A DNA stretch of 64,000 nucleotides. Source: Dactylis glomerata. Its lineage: Eukaryota; Streptophyta; Magnoliopsida; Poales; Poaceae. Within the stretch, counting starts at the first letter, position 1. Each line of letters opens with the position of its first letter. The position numbers were made by a program, and so were the translations under genes. Under the pieces are notes generated by a model. The model had not been told where the DNA came from. It saw nothing but the letters and a program-made list of their open reading frames with translations, and made no database searches. Shown here piece by piece: positions 34,845 through 46,495 of the stretch. Location of the stretch: positions 3,562,027-3,626,026 of the forward strand of contig QXEO01001565.1 of the NCBI GenBank assembly GCA_007115705.1, in the 5' to 3' direction.

Positions 34845-35585
34845 TGCTTGACTTCTTCATATCTTCAAATCTTTGACTTGGTCTTTCGACTTATCTTTTT
34901 ACTATAATGTCTCGCAAGGGGTTTTCATGAACAAGCCTGACAACTCTGACGGATCAAGAGGCCAGTTAACTATCGGAACATATACTTGTCACCTACTTCA
35001 AATTCAATCCCCTTGGATTTGAATTCGGGAAATCGGTCAAACCAATTCTTTTGCCGCATTTAGGACTTACAAAGAATGAATCCTAGTGGTTCTCAGGGTA
35101 CCCAGTGCGTCCACCAGGATTTTCTTTGCGTCGTGGACACGGATAAGTACCAGCAGAGCGCATCCATGTGCGTATATCGGGCCACACAGGATGGATCCCG
35201 GGGTCTTACCTTCGTGATATATTTCAACCACGGCATTCAAGTTTTGTCGCGATGACGCAACTCGAGAATCATATGTCGTAGCCTTGTTTGACTGCTTCAA
35301 TTCTCAAAATATTCGGGTTATTCAACCTTGATTGATATAAACTCCCTCCCAATGGTAGTAATGATGCTTTCGAAATCCTCTTTCGCCTTCTTTGCTCCAT
35401 TATTCATGAAAAAACATCGTCGGGTGCGCGCCCAGCGCTCCCGATGGAAGTAGCCCCCGAGGCTATAGTCCAAAAACTTATTTCAAGTATAGGCTCAAGT
35501 ACATTGTGCTTATTTTTACTCATCAGATCGTAGCTGTATTTTAATATCGTCGGGTGCGCGCTCAGCGCTCCCGATGGTAGTAGCC
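34845..35585 (+). mobile_element. Host element H, middle fragment with 130-bp direct repeats
   Basis: LTR-like text between E1 and E2. Two copies of ATCGTCGGGTGCGCG...CGCTCCCGATGGNAGTAGCC start at 35416 and 35546. The second is interrupted by E2 exactly within GTAGCCCCCGAGGCTATAGTC, which continues at 42136. This proves that the two flanks were once contiguous. Confidence 0.75.
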
Positions 35586-37095
35586 TGATACGTTTCAAAC
35601 GTATCTATAATTTTTGATGCTCCATGCTTGTTTTTACACCATTTGCCTTGTGTTTCGTTACACTTCGTGGCACTTTTATGTGATTTCCGGAACTAACCTA
35701 TTGACAAGATGCCACAGTGCCAGTTCCCTGTTTTCTGCTATTTTTGTGTTTCAGAAAAGCTACACAGGAAATGTTCTCAGAATTGGATGAAACAAGTTCC
35801 TGAAGTCTTATTTTTTCCGGAAGCTTCCAGAGATCCGAAGAGGAGAAGGAGAGGGACCACAGGCCAGCCTCACACTAGGCCGGCGCGGCCCAGGCCCTGG
35901 CCGCGCCGCCTAGGTGTGAGGAAGCCTGGGGCCACCCCTGATGACGCCCCTTCGCCTATAAGAAGCCTCGGGACGGAAAACCCTAGAGGAGTCGGCGAAA
36001 TTTCCAGAACAGTTCCGCAGCGCCGCCGCCGTCGAAGCCAAATTTCGGGGGACAGAAGTCTCTGTTCCGGCACCCTGCCGGGACGGGGAAGTGCCCCCGG
36101 AGCCGTCTCCATCGACCTCAACGCCATCTCCATCAACCTTGCTGTCTCCTATGATGAGGAGGGAGTAGTTCTTCCCCGGGGCTGAGGGCTCTACCGGTAG
36201 CTATGTGGTTCACCTCTCTCTCCCATGATGTGATATTTATGTGATTGTGAGCTTTGTATCATGTTGATTAAGTAGATGTTACTCTTCTTCATTATGTGTA
36301 CTCTAGTGTGTTATTAAAGTAATCTATTCCTCCTGCCATGGTGTAACGGTGACAGTGCGTGCATCATGGTGGTACTTGGTCTAGGCTACGATTGTGATCT
36401 TTTATGGATTATGAGAATAATTATCGCTATGATAGTATTGAAGTGATCTATTCCTCCTTTCATGGTGTAATGTTGACAGTCTGTGCACCGTGTTAGTACT
36501 TGGTCTAAGTTGCAATAATATCTATCTTGAGTTGTGATTTGATTTGGATATCTCTATGAGTGGTGTTTGTCAAGTACTTGATGAACTTTGAGGAGTGCTT
36601 CATAGCCCTACGCAATGATTATTGTTGTTCAATAGGAGAGTAATTCAGAGTACCATAGTGAAGAGAAGTTATCTATTTGTTCAATTATGTTATATTTGTT
36701 TGGAGTGTGTCCACTAGTGAAAGTATGATCCCTAGGCCTTGTTTCCAAGCATTGCACACCGTTTACTTGCTGTTTTGTTACATGTTTGCTCGCAGCGATA
36801 CTTGTCTTATATTACATTTACTACCTATAATCATCCATACCACTTGTATTTCACTATCTCTTCGCCGAACTAGTGCACCTATACATCTGACAAGTGTATT
36901 GGGTGTGTTGGGGACACAAGAGACTTTCTGTATCGTAATTGCAGGGTTGCTTGAGAGGGATAGCTTTGACCTCTTCCTCCCTGAGTTCGATAAACCTTGG
37001 GTGATCCACTTAAGGGAAACTTGCTGCTATTCTACAAACCTCTGCACTTGGAGGCCCAACACTGTCTACAAGAACAGACGCGTGCGTCGACATCA
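35586..37095 (+). repeat. E2 5' LTR
   Basis: Starts TGATACGTTTCAAACG and ends GTCGACATCA. It has the same length as the 3' LTR. ORFs within it (35709-36185 and its copy at 40749-41225) are LTR shadows. Confidence 0.92.
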
Positions 37096-37105
37096 AGCTC
37101 TTTTC

Positions 37106-37122
37106 TGGCGCCGTTGCCGGGG
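37106..37122 (+). promoter_or_regulatory. E2 primer-binding site (tRNA-Asp type)
   Basis: TGGCGCCGTTGCCGGGG, 10 bp after the LTR end, identical to the site in E1. Confidence 0.85.
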
Positions 37123-37235
37123 AGATAAGGTAAAAGGTACTCGCATCCTCCTGTGTGAGTGCTCGAAGTTATTTCCTTTAGATTCTGCAATTACATCTTT
37201 TTGTTTCTTATTTTTATTTTCACTAGTTAGGCTTA

Positions 37236-38033
37236 ATGGAAAACAAAGAGTTCTGTAGTCTTTTTCCTGAGTTTAGATATGAAGTGTTTGAAGAGAAAAT
37301 TGAAAAACCTTTGGAGCTTAATTCGCATGCTAATAGTTTTGTTAGGATGAATGCTTTGAACACTGTTTTAGAAAAGTCTAAGCTTGGGGAAGCTGGTTTT
37401 GTTAAGCATGATATTTTTAGTTCCCCAGCTTTAGTGGGGAAAGTTTGCTATGATGATATGTTTGATGAATATGCTTTGCGACATAGTAGTTCTCTAGCTT
37501 GTGATGATACTAAACCTCTAGTTTATGATGGTTATGATGATGAGTATAATATTTTCAGTTCACCTACTTTTGAGGAGAAAATTAGTTATGATTACAATAT
37601 GCCTCCTATTTTTGATGATTATGGTGATGAGAATAATTGTTCTGTTGAATCTGCTCCTACTACTATTGTTCCTGTGGTGAGTATTAATTCTTTTATGCAT
37701 GTGGCTCATGATAGGGATGTTTTATGTGATAGTTATATTGTTAGTTCTATTCATGATGCTACTGAAAGTTATTATGAGAGAGGGAAACATGGTTTGATGG
37801 ATCTCAACAATATTAAGTTTCCCCTCTTTATGTTGCAAATCTTGAAGTGGCACTTGCTTTATCTATCCGTGCTTGCTACTATGTGCCCCGTTGATTTATT
37901 TTCTTACAAGATTCCTATTCATAGGAAGTGGTTCAGATATAAATGTCTTTCACATTTGCTTTTTGATGCTCTCTATTGCTTTAAGTTCCTATATGGCTCC
38001 TTTGCCTCAAGCTCTTATATGGCGCCCACGTGA
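37236..38033 (+). CDS. E2 orphan ORF, 265 residues, unknown function
   Basis: The ORF begins with a clear ATG (37236) shortly after the primer site, in the place where gag normally starts. It is acidic, with repeated motifs: DIFSSPALVGKV and NIFSSPTFEEKISYDY, then DDYGDENN. The C-terminal third (from about residue 180) is hydrophobic/aromatic (LPLFMLQILKWHLLYL-like, then CLSHLLFDALYCFKFLYG) and could be membrane-associated. There is no Gag, zinc-knuckle or protease motif. E3 carries a close copy (52239-53054), so the ORF was open in their common ancestor. I do not recognise a family and give no function. Confidence 0.6.
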   Translation: MENKEFCSLFPEFRYEVFEEKIEKPLELNSHANSFVRMNALNTVLEKSKLGEAGFVKHDIFSSPALVGKVCYDDMFDEYALRHSSSLACDDTKPLVYDGYDDEYNIFSSPTFEEKISYDYNMPPIFDDYGDENNCSVESAPTTIVPVVSINSFMHVAHDRDVLCDSYIVSSIHDATESYYERGKHGLMDLNNIKFPLFMLQILKWHLLYLSVLATMCPVDLFSYKIPIHRKWFRYKCLSHLLFDALYCFKFLYGSFASSSYMAPT

Positions 38034-40625
38034 GTATTTTTGCAAATTACTGCGCCTAGCTCAAAGGCGTTAAAGAAAAGCACTCTTGGGAGATAACCCA
38101 TTGTTGTACTTTCAGTACTTTTTCTTTTATTTGAGTCTTGGAAGTTATTACTACTGTAATAACCGCTCCTTATCCTTTTAATTTCGTTGTTGTGCGAAGA
38201 GAAGCCTCTAATTTGAGTGAGGTAAGATTTGGGGATGTTGCTGTCCTGAAACTGTTTTCGGTGCTGCACCGTAAAAATTCGTGAAAATTCTCTGTATATC
38301 TTTTCGACCTGCGATTTCTTGTGCATATGCCCCAGGTTATATCCAAACTTTCATTAGTTGAACACTTTTTGATTTGAGCAACAGAAAACACCTCAAAAAT
38401 TTGACCTTTGTCAGCTATTCTGTTTTGACAGATTTCTGCCAATATTTGTGTTTGCCGCTTTATCGCTTTCTTTTTGAGTTCTTTTGATCATGGAACTTTT
38501 GGGGAAGTTGCTACAGTAGTATATGCTATATATGTGGTGGTTTTAGGTTGAAACCTGAAGCAAAAAAGGGTTGATTCAATGTTATGCTTACACTAATGTT
38601 GCTAATAGATTTGTGTTTAGTTTTGTATGAAGGAAGTCTTCAAGTGTAGGGATTGGAGAATGATGAGATGAGTTGAAGAATGGACAAAAGCTCAAGCTTG
38701 GGGATGCCCATGCATCACCCCAAGAAATATCCAAGAAGTACAAGCGTCAAAGCTTGGGGATGCCCCCGAGGCACCCCTTCTTCATCGGCAAAAATCAGGT
38801 CACCTTTCAAGACACTATATTTTTATTGCTTCATGCACTATGCGTTTTTCTTGGAGCGTCAGTTGTTTTAGTTTTCAGTTTTCTTTTGTTTTGTTTGCTG
38901 AAATAAATGGTTAGATCACATCATGTTGTTTTGGAGGGAGATGAACTCCGTTTTTCATTTGCCAAGAACACTCTTATTTTCACACTTATCGTTTCAACGA
39001 GTGTTCTCTTTTTCTGCTACTGCTTTTGGTTTTTGTTTTTGCCTTGATTTGCGTTCAGATCTTCTTATATTTATTTATCAAGGTGTATTTTTGCCTCTGG
39101 ACCATGTTGGTTTTCCTCAAAAGAGTTGGATTAAAAAAGTTCGAATGGTGTTGGAAAAGAGAAAAAGCTTTATGCAAAAAAGTGGTACAAGAAGGAGCTT
39201 GTGTAGACTGCGGCCTAGGCTTTTGCATGTCGTGCTTGATGTCTTTTTAATAGTATGCTTAGTGGTTTTGCTGTAGCATGACTTGTCTCAAATAACTGAG
39301 ATTGCTTAATGAGCCTTTGAAAAAAATCATGCGTTGTTTTTATCGTTTGGAAGCATTATTTTGGTTTTCTCCTTGATGCTTTATTTGGGTTGACTTGGCG
39401 CATGCTCACACATGTTAGACTCTTACAAAGTCCCCAATAGCCTCTATGATCATTTAGTTTTTGACTTTTGATGCCATCTTATGCTTCTTTTAATGTCGCT
39501 TTGTCGCTCTGCATGATTATGGCCATTATTGCTCTCTTAGTTGGTCGCTCCCAGTCTTTTGCTAGCCTTCGTTTTGTACTGAGTATGAGCTCTACTCGTG
39601 CATCCAACTCCCAAAAACCAAGTTTGCCATTGTGTCCACTATAAATTCCTATGCATGGTATTTGTAAGCCATTCCAAGTAAATTTTCATGTGCTACCTTT
39701 CAAAAAACCTTCAAAATACTTCTCATTTTGTGACACTGTTTTCAGCTCATGGGGACGTAGTGATCGGATTTGCTATCTTCCATATTGCTTATTCCAAAAA
39801 GAAAAAAAAAAGAGAAAAAAAGAAAGAAAAAAAGGCACTCCTCCATGGTATGTGAATGTTGGTGGGCACCCGATGGAATCGGTTAGCCATGGTTTGTGAA
39901 AGAAAAAAAGGTGGGGAGGAGTGCCAAGCTTTATAAAAGAGCACAAAAGTGCCAATCTCTCTCTCAAAAACTTGCTTCATTTTTGTATGGAAGATATTAA
40001 GAACCCCATTGCTAGTCGCTGACAAAGACAACCACCTCTCAAAACCAATTTTTATCTCTCTGTTTTACAAATGAAAAGCTCTAGCACATGTTTAATCACT
40101 GCTTCCCTCTGCGAAGGGCCTTTCTTTTACTTTTATGTTGAGTCACCACCTTCTACCTTTATGCACCATTAAGAGAGCATAGTTGTCATTCTTAGTATAA
40201 TGTGCATTGTCCCAAAGTTTTCATTGATTGATTCATATTGTTGGTTTCACTTGTTCTTAAATTATTTGTATCTAGTCGCCCTCTTAAACTTGAAGGTGTC
40301 CTATGCATTTATGTTTTGCTACTCCATGAGGGACAAGCTGAAAACCATTTGTATGTTTTTCCATATGATTTGAACACACGTTTGACTTTCATTGTTTCAT
40401 TTTCATGATCTTTTGTTTGTGTTCATTTTCATGTTTACAACATGGTTGCTAAGTCTTTATTGTCAAGATTATATCTTTCATGCCCATGTTTTAAGTTCTT
40501 TTGATCCCAGCTCACAACGCTTACATATATGATCAAGATTGTGATGGTGCATGTCACCTCAAAAATTATTTCTTTTGTTATCACTTACCTACTCGAGGAC
40601 GAGCAGGAGTTAAGCTTGGGGATGC
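38034..40625 (+). other. E2 3' internal noncoding region
   Basis: Homologous to the same region in E1 and E3. It has two copies of AAGCTTGGGGATGCCC (38694 and 38750) besides the real polypurine tract at 40612. A purine-rich AAAAAGAAAG run lies near 39794-39832. Confidence 0.6.
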
Positions 40626-42135
40626 TGATACGTCTCAAACGTATCTATAATTTTTGATGCTCCATGCTTGTTTTTACACCATTTGCCTTGTGTTTCGTTA
40701 CACTTCGTGGCACTTTTATGCGATTTCCAGAACTAACCTATTGACAAGATGCCACAATGCCAGTTCCCTGTTTTCTGCTATTTTTGTGTTTCAGAAAAGC
40801 TACACAGGAAATATTCTTGGAATTGGATGAAACAAGTTCCTGAAGTCTTATTTTTCCCGGAAGCTTCCAGAGATCCGAAGAGGCGAAGGAGAGGGGCCAC
40901 AGGCCAGCCTCACACTAGGACGGTGCGGCCCAGGCCCTGGCCGCGCCGCCTAGGTGTGAGGAGGCCTGGGGCCACCCCTGACGACGCCCCTTCGCCTATA
41001 AGAAGCCTCGGGACGGAAAACCCTAGAGGAGTCGGTGAAATTTCCAGAATAGTTCCGCAGCGCCGCCGCCGTCGAAGCAAAATTTTGGGGGACAGAAGTC
41101 TCTGTTCCGGCACCCTACCGGGACGGGGAAGTGCCCCCGGAGCCATCTCCATCGACCTCACCGCCATCTCCATCAACCTTGTTGTCTCCTATGATGAGGA
41201 GGGAGTAGTTCTTCCCCGGGGCTGAGGGCTCTACCGGTAGCTATGTGGTTCACCTCTGTCTCCCATGATATGATCTTTATGTGATCGTGAGCTTTGTATC
41301 ATGTTGATTAAGTAGATGTTACTCTTCTTCATTATGTGTACTCTAGTGTGTTATTAAAGTAATCTATTCCTCCTGCCATGGTGTAACGGTGACAGTGCGT
41401 GCATCATGGTGGTACTTGGTCTAGGCTACGATTGTGATCTTTTATGGATTATGAGAATAATTATCGCTATGATAGTATTGAAGTGATCTATTCCTGCTTT
41501 CATGGTGTAATGTTGACAGTGTGTGCACCGTGTTAGTACTTGGTCTAAGTTGCAATAATATCTATCTTGAGTTGTGATTTGATTTGGATATCTCTATGAG
41601 TGGTATTTGTCAAGTACTTGATGAACTTTGAGGAGTGCTTTGTAGCCCTACGCAATGATTAGTGTTGTTCAATAGGAGAGTAATTCAGAGTACCATAGTG
41701 AAGAGAAGTTATCTATTTGTTCAATTATGTTATATTTGTTGGGAGTGTGTCCACTAGTGAAAGTATGATCCCTAGGCCTTGTTTCCAAGCATTGCACACC
41801 GTTTACTTGCTGTTTTGTTACATGTTTGCTCGCAGCGATACTTGTCTCATATTACATTTACTACCTATAATCATCCATACCACTTGTATTTCACTATCTC
41901 TTCGCCGAACTAGTACACCTATACATCTGACAAGTGTATTGGGTGTGTTGGGGACACAAGAGACTTTCTGTATCGTAATTCCAGGGTTGCTTGAGAGGGA
42001 TAGCTTTGACCTCTTCCTCCCTGAGTTCGATAAACCTTGGGTGATCCACTTAAGGGAAACTTGCTGCTGTTCTACAAACCTCTGCACTTGGAGGCCCAAC
42101 ACTGTCTACAAGAACAGACGCGTGCGTAGACATCA
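40626..42135 (+). repeat. E2 3' LTR
   Basis: Paired with 35586-37095 and followed directly by the TAGCC duplication. Confidence 0.92.
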
Positions 42136-42140
42136 TAGCC

Positions 42141-43319
42141 CCCGAGGCTATAGTCGGATACTTTCGGGTATAGACTCAAAGAATGAGTTTTTCTTCCTTG
42201 ATTCCTCTGTATCTTTCATGTCAGTTTTTCGTCGACTTCCTTGGTCATCATCAATACGCAGATCTGTCATACCATACTTTTGCTGAATTTTCACCTATTA
42301 GTGTCCACCTCTTATCATGTTCTGATTTTCCTATGACTCGAATTCTTGTGATGTCATTATCAGAGTCATTCTTTAAATGACTTGACTGGGCGCTGACCGT
42401 TGCGTGGGCAACACGGAAATTTTGCAATTTTCTTGCCTATTAGTGGGCTGCCGTTTCCGCTCCTTACACCATGTCTCAGCCCATGTTCCTTCATCAGGAA
42501 GCTATATAAGGGGGGGAGTGGAGATTTTACTGTTTACCAGTTCCTCGCTTCTGCCGCCGCCACCATTGTTGCAAACCTTGCACGCTTCTGAGCTCCTGCA
42601 CAGCCCCCGCGCGCGGCTCGTAGATGCGCTTCAAGACCCGCGTGCAAAAGAACAAGATGGGGAAAACCAACACCACCAATGCATCGACCAACTGGGTGCC
42701 TACTGAGTTCAAGCAAACGGATCTCAACAAGGCCCTGGCTGATGGTCTCATCACCGACGGCGACCAGGTCATCTTCCCTAGCACCGAGCGCATCCCCAAG
42801 CCCCCGAGCGGCTTCCGGGTGATGTTTCTTGCCTTTCTCTTACGCGATCTCTCTTTTCCTGCCCACGAGTTCCTTCGTGGGCTTATCTTTGTGTACAGTG
42901 TGCAGCTTCACCAGCTCACCCCAAACTCGATTCTGCATATTGCCTGTTTCATCACTCTTTGTGAGTCATTCTTGGGGATCGAACCCCACTTTCTTCTCTG
43001 GAAATATCTCTTTCGCCTCCGTCCCAGTGTTGCTTTATCAAAAAGGCTAGAGCTAGGCGGGGCTGTTGTTTCTGTCCGCGCGGAGTCTCAGTACTTGGAA
43101 TTTTCCATGGCTGCCTCCGTGCAAGGTTGGAGGAAGAAGTGGTTTTACTTAAAAGACCAGAAAGTCTCTCCCTTTGATCAATACGGCATTGCTCCTTTTG
43201 ATGCCGCTAAAAATCTCAAGAAATTGGCCTCGTGGGATTCGCCTCCCACGGAAGCTGAGATGGAGGACATCAAGCCATTGCTAGCTCGCATCCAGGCTCT
43301 GAAGAGTGATGACGGAGGT
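42141..43319 (+). mobile_element. Host element H, right fragment
   Basis: Continues the LTR-like text interrupted by E2. A core promoter motif TATATAAG (42503-42510) lies about 115 bp upstream of the first in-frame ATG, followed by the PF04195-type ORF. It is cut at 43319/43320 by E4. The rest of H should lie beyond the right edge of the window. I could not find a primer-binding site. Confidence 0.6.
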
Positions 43320-43322
43320 TGA
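42624..43322 (+). pseudogene. H: PF04195-type (putative gypsy transposon) protein, truncated by E4
   Basis: The ORF has in-frame ATGs at 42624 and 42657. Its middle matches the N-terminal domain found in plant gypsy elements under PF04195: FPAHEFLRGLIFVYSVQLHQ, SILHIACFITLCESFLGIEP and KYLFRLRPSVAL. A C-terminal WRKKWFYLKD block follows. The family protein normally runs on for hundreds of residues. Here the last host codon ends at 43319, and the stop TGA is the first three bases of the LTR of E4, so the gene is truncated by insertion. The role of the domain is not well known. Confidence 0.75.
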
Positions 43323-44830
43323 TGACCCACAAGTATAGGGGGTGTATCGTAGTACTTTCGATAAATAAGAGTGTCGAACCCAACGAGGAGCAGAAGGTGT
43401 TGACAAGTGGTTTTGATCAAGGATTCACTGTTAATACTAGCAAATGGGTTTTCAGGGGTATTTGGTAATGCAAATAGATAAAGTACAAGTAAATAAAAGA
43501 CAGTAATAGCAATTGCAACAAGTGGTCCAATCCTTTCTAGAGCAAAGGACAAGCCGGTTGTGTAACTTATGATGACCAAATGTTCTCGAGGACAGACGGG
43601 AGTTTCTGTCAAGAGCTTTCGCTTCATGCCGCTAAATAATCTTTATTGGTTTGATAAGTGTTATGGGGGTGAACCTGTGCTAGCGCACTACCCTTACTAG
43701 GATAAATACACACTTGTGATTATACCCCTTGCAAGCATCTGCAAATACAAGAAAGTAATTAAGATAAATCTAACCATAGCCTTAAACTCTAAGATCCTAC
43801 GCTCCCTAGTGCAATGGTTTCCTAACGGAGGTTTAGGTTTCTGTCACTCCAGCAACCCCACAATTAGTAGCCAAATACACAATGCATCTCACTAGGCCCA
43901 TAAATGGTGAAGTATCATGTAGTCGACATTCACATGACACCACTAGTGGAATGGCACCACAACAAATAAATATCAAACCACTAAATATTACTTAACATAA
44001 TTCCACTACTAACATCTTGACTTCTCCCTTGTCCTCAAGAACTAAATGAACTACTCCCAAGACATCATATGGATCATGATCAGAGGTGAAATAATGGTAA
44101 ATAACAATCTGAACATAAACCTTAATTCAACGGTTCCACTCAATAGCATCAACCACAAGAGTAATCAACACCGGGAAAGTTTCCCCTAAGAATTTAACAA
44201 GATTCAACTCAAGATGTTACAGCGGGATGGCGTGGTGATGGTGGAGATGAAGGTGCTGGTGATGGAGATGATGATGATGATGATCCCGATGAAGTCCGGT
44301 GCGATGGTAATGACGATGGCGACGATCTCCCCTCTCCGGGAAGGAATTTCCCCGGCAGATTCCTGCCTGCCGGAGAGCTTTTCTCTCTCTGGTGTTTTCC
44401 GCCCCGCAGAGGCGGCGGTGTCTATCTCTCAGCCCCCCCTTGACTTAGATTTTCGGGGACGATCAAATACGCGAAGGGGCAATGGCCGAAGTGGGCCAGG
44501 GCAGCCACACAACAGGCCGGCGCGGCCAGGGGTCAGGCCGCGCCCCCTGTGTGTGTGCCTGCCCTGTGGCTCCCCTCGCCTCCTCCTTTTGGCTTCTTCA
44601 GTCTTCTGGTAAAATATAATTTCTTCGTATTTTTCTGGAATTTCCTGATCTTCCGAAATATGGTGTCTTGATGGTCCTTTTTCCAGCAGAATCCTGATTC
44701 CGGCTCCTCTAATGATCATCAAACATGTAAAAACAGACGAAACAACATAAGTATCATCTCTAAATGTGAAATATATCAATGAATAATAGTAAGTTATGAT
44801 ACAAAATAGTGATGCAAAATGGACGTATCA
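43320..44830 (-). repeat. E4 3' LTR
   Basis: 1511 bp, with TGAT...ATCA ends shared by the Athila elements in this window. The start in minus orientation, TGATACGTCCATTTTGCATC, resembles that of E1-E3 only for the first bases. No second LTR is in the window. Confidence 0.8.
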
Positions 44831-46495
44831 ACCCCCCAAGCTTAGACCTCGCTTGTCCCCTAGCGAAAACAGAACTCGGTAAACAAGACCACGGGTTTAT
44901 GGAGTGAAGTGTTGATAATCAAAATACGGACAAGAAGCATCACATTTACCAAAGCACAAAGTATAATAGACAACAACTTCCCTTTATATAATATAGACTT
45001 GCAATAAGTAAAAGGGAATCACAAATAAAGATGCACAAGGTAAACTATAATTGGTGATGGCAAACCTTAGTTCTTGGTCAGAGAATCAATGAACAAACTC
45101 TACTTATTTTTGAACGAAGCTTTTTAAAACAGAGCTAATATAGCAAAAACTATATGCTCAACAAGACAAACTCTTTGTAATCATGGAAAGCTTTCAAAGA
45201 TATATTCCTTCAGGTAAAAGCATTATACTAAACAAAGGAAGATAATAAACATAATTGAATGGATCAACATATGGATGAGTGAAACATAACAACTCAAATG
45301 CTTGCTTGAGATAGAGGGGAATAGGTTGACAAAACATAAAAGTAAAAGACAGGCCCTTCGTAGAGGGAAGCAGGGATTAAACATGTGCTAGAGCTTTTCA
45401 TTTGTAAAACAGAGATAAAAGTTGTTTTGAGAGGTGGTTGCTTTTGTCAATGACTAGCAACGGAGTTCTTGATATCTTCCATACTAAACAAGTGAGAGCG
45501 GTTCCGAGATGTTTGATTAGTTGGCACAATTGTGCTCTTTTATAGCTTAGCACTCCTCCCCACCTTTTCCTTTCTCAAACCATGGCTAACCGATTCCATC
45601 GGGTGCCCACCAACTTTCACATACCATGGAGGAGTGCTCTCTTTTTTCTTGTTTAGATTACAATGGTCTGACCAGCTCCCTTGCAAAATTAATGACAAGC
45701 AGATGAAGCTGCCTAGTCGAGGGGTACTCAATTTAGTATGGAAGATAACAAACCCAACCACTACGTCCTCATGAGCTAAAAACAGTGGCACAAAATGAGA
45801 AGTATTTGAAGGTTTTTGAAAGGTAGCACATGAAAATTTACTTGAATGGCTTGAAATACCAGGCATAGGAATTTATAGTGGACTCTTTGGAAGTAACTTG
45901 GCTTTTGGGAATTGGATGCACGAGAAGTATTCCCTCTCAGTACAGGTTTTTGGCTAGCAAAGCTGGGTAGCAAGCATAAGAGTTGCATGAAACAAACAAA
46001 TATACATATAATAGGAACAATCATGAAATCTTCCTTGAAAGTACAACGATTTTAACTTGAGAATACTATTGCTTATGAGCTAAACATGAAGGAAAGCTGA
46101 AATGATGTATCTACTAGCACTTCTTTCTTCTTTTTCTACTCAAAACTCAAGGTAATGTTGCTACTGACCAAGCTAAATTTGCCAAAACCAACTAAATTTA
46201 CTCATGCTCCCAAAGTGATACCAATACTAATCAACAAGACTAATCGTATAAGAGAGATTGCAAACTAAACGATAAAACTTCTCATTAGTATTTCATTACC
46301 GCAACTCACACCAAGGGATACATAGATAACCAACTAAGGAGGATACTTCCACACTGCAAACTATTCTATAAGATAACTTCTCTATTCATGATATGACTCT
46401 ACTTGAAAAGTAAATGAGCAAAAGATAATGATGTGATACCGCGGCACTCCCCCAAGCTTGGAACAAGCCAAGGGGATGCCTATACCAATGAAGAA
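44831..46495 (-). other. E4 3' internal noncoding region
   Basis: Between the LTR and the post-pol ORF. Several blocks match the noncoding 3' part of E2 (for example 45580-45640 against 39830-39900). A polypurine-like CCCCCAAGCTTGG is at 46447-46459. No coding domain was seen. Confidence 0.6.

Larger units (their letters stand above)
35586..42135 (+). mobile_element. E2: complete non-autonomous Athila-lineage LTR retrotransposon with an orphan ORF
   Basis: LTRs lie at 35586-37095 and 40626-42135 (1510 bp each), TGATACGT...GACATCA, with the target duplication TAGCC at 35581-35585 and 42136-42140. The primer site TGGCGCCGTTGCCGGGG starts at 37106, and the polypurine tract AAGCTTGGGGATGC is at 40612-40625. 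The LTRs differ at about 38 of 1510 positions by eye count. The interior has one ORF (37236-38033) and a long noncoding 3' part, without pol. Confidence 0.92.

Noticed and set aside
35709..36185. 158-residue ORF repeated at 40749-41225
   Set aside because: LTR of E2, the same reason; the antisense 88-residue ORFs are also shadows.
38673..38906. Short ORF (about 77 residues) shared by E1, E2 and E3
   Set aside because: The three elements are close relatives over this noncoding region, so shared openness is expected. It overlaps the polypurine-like motifs and has no domain.
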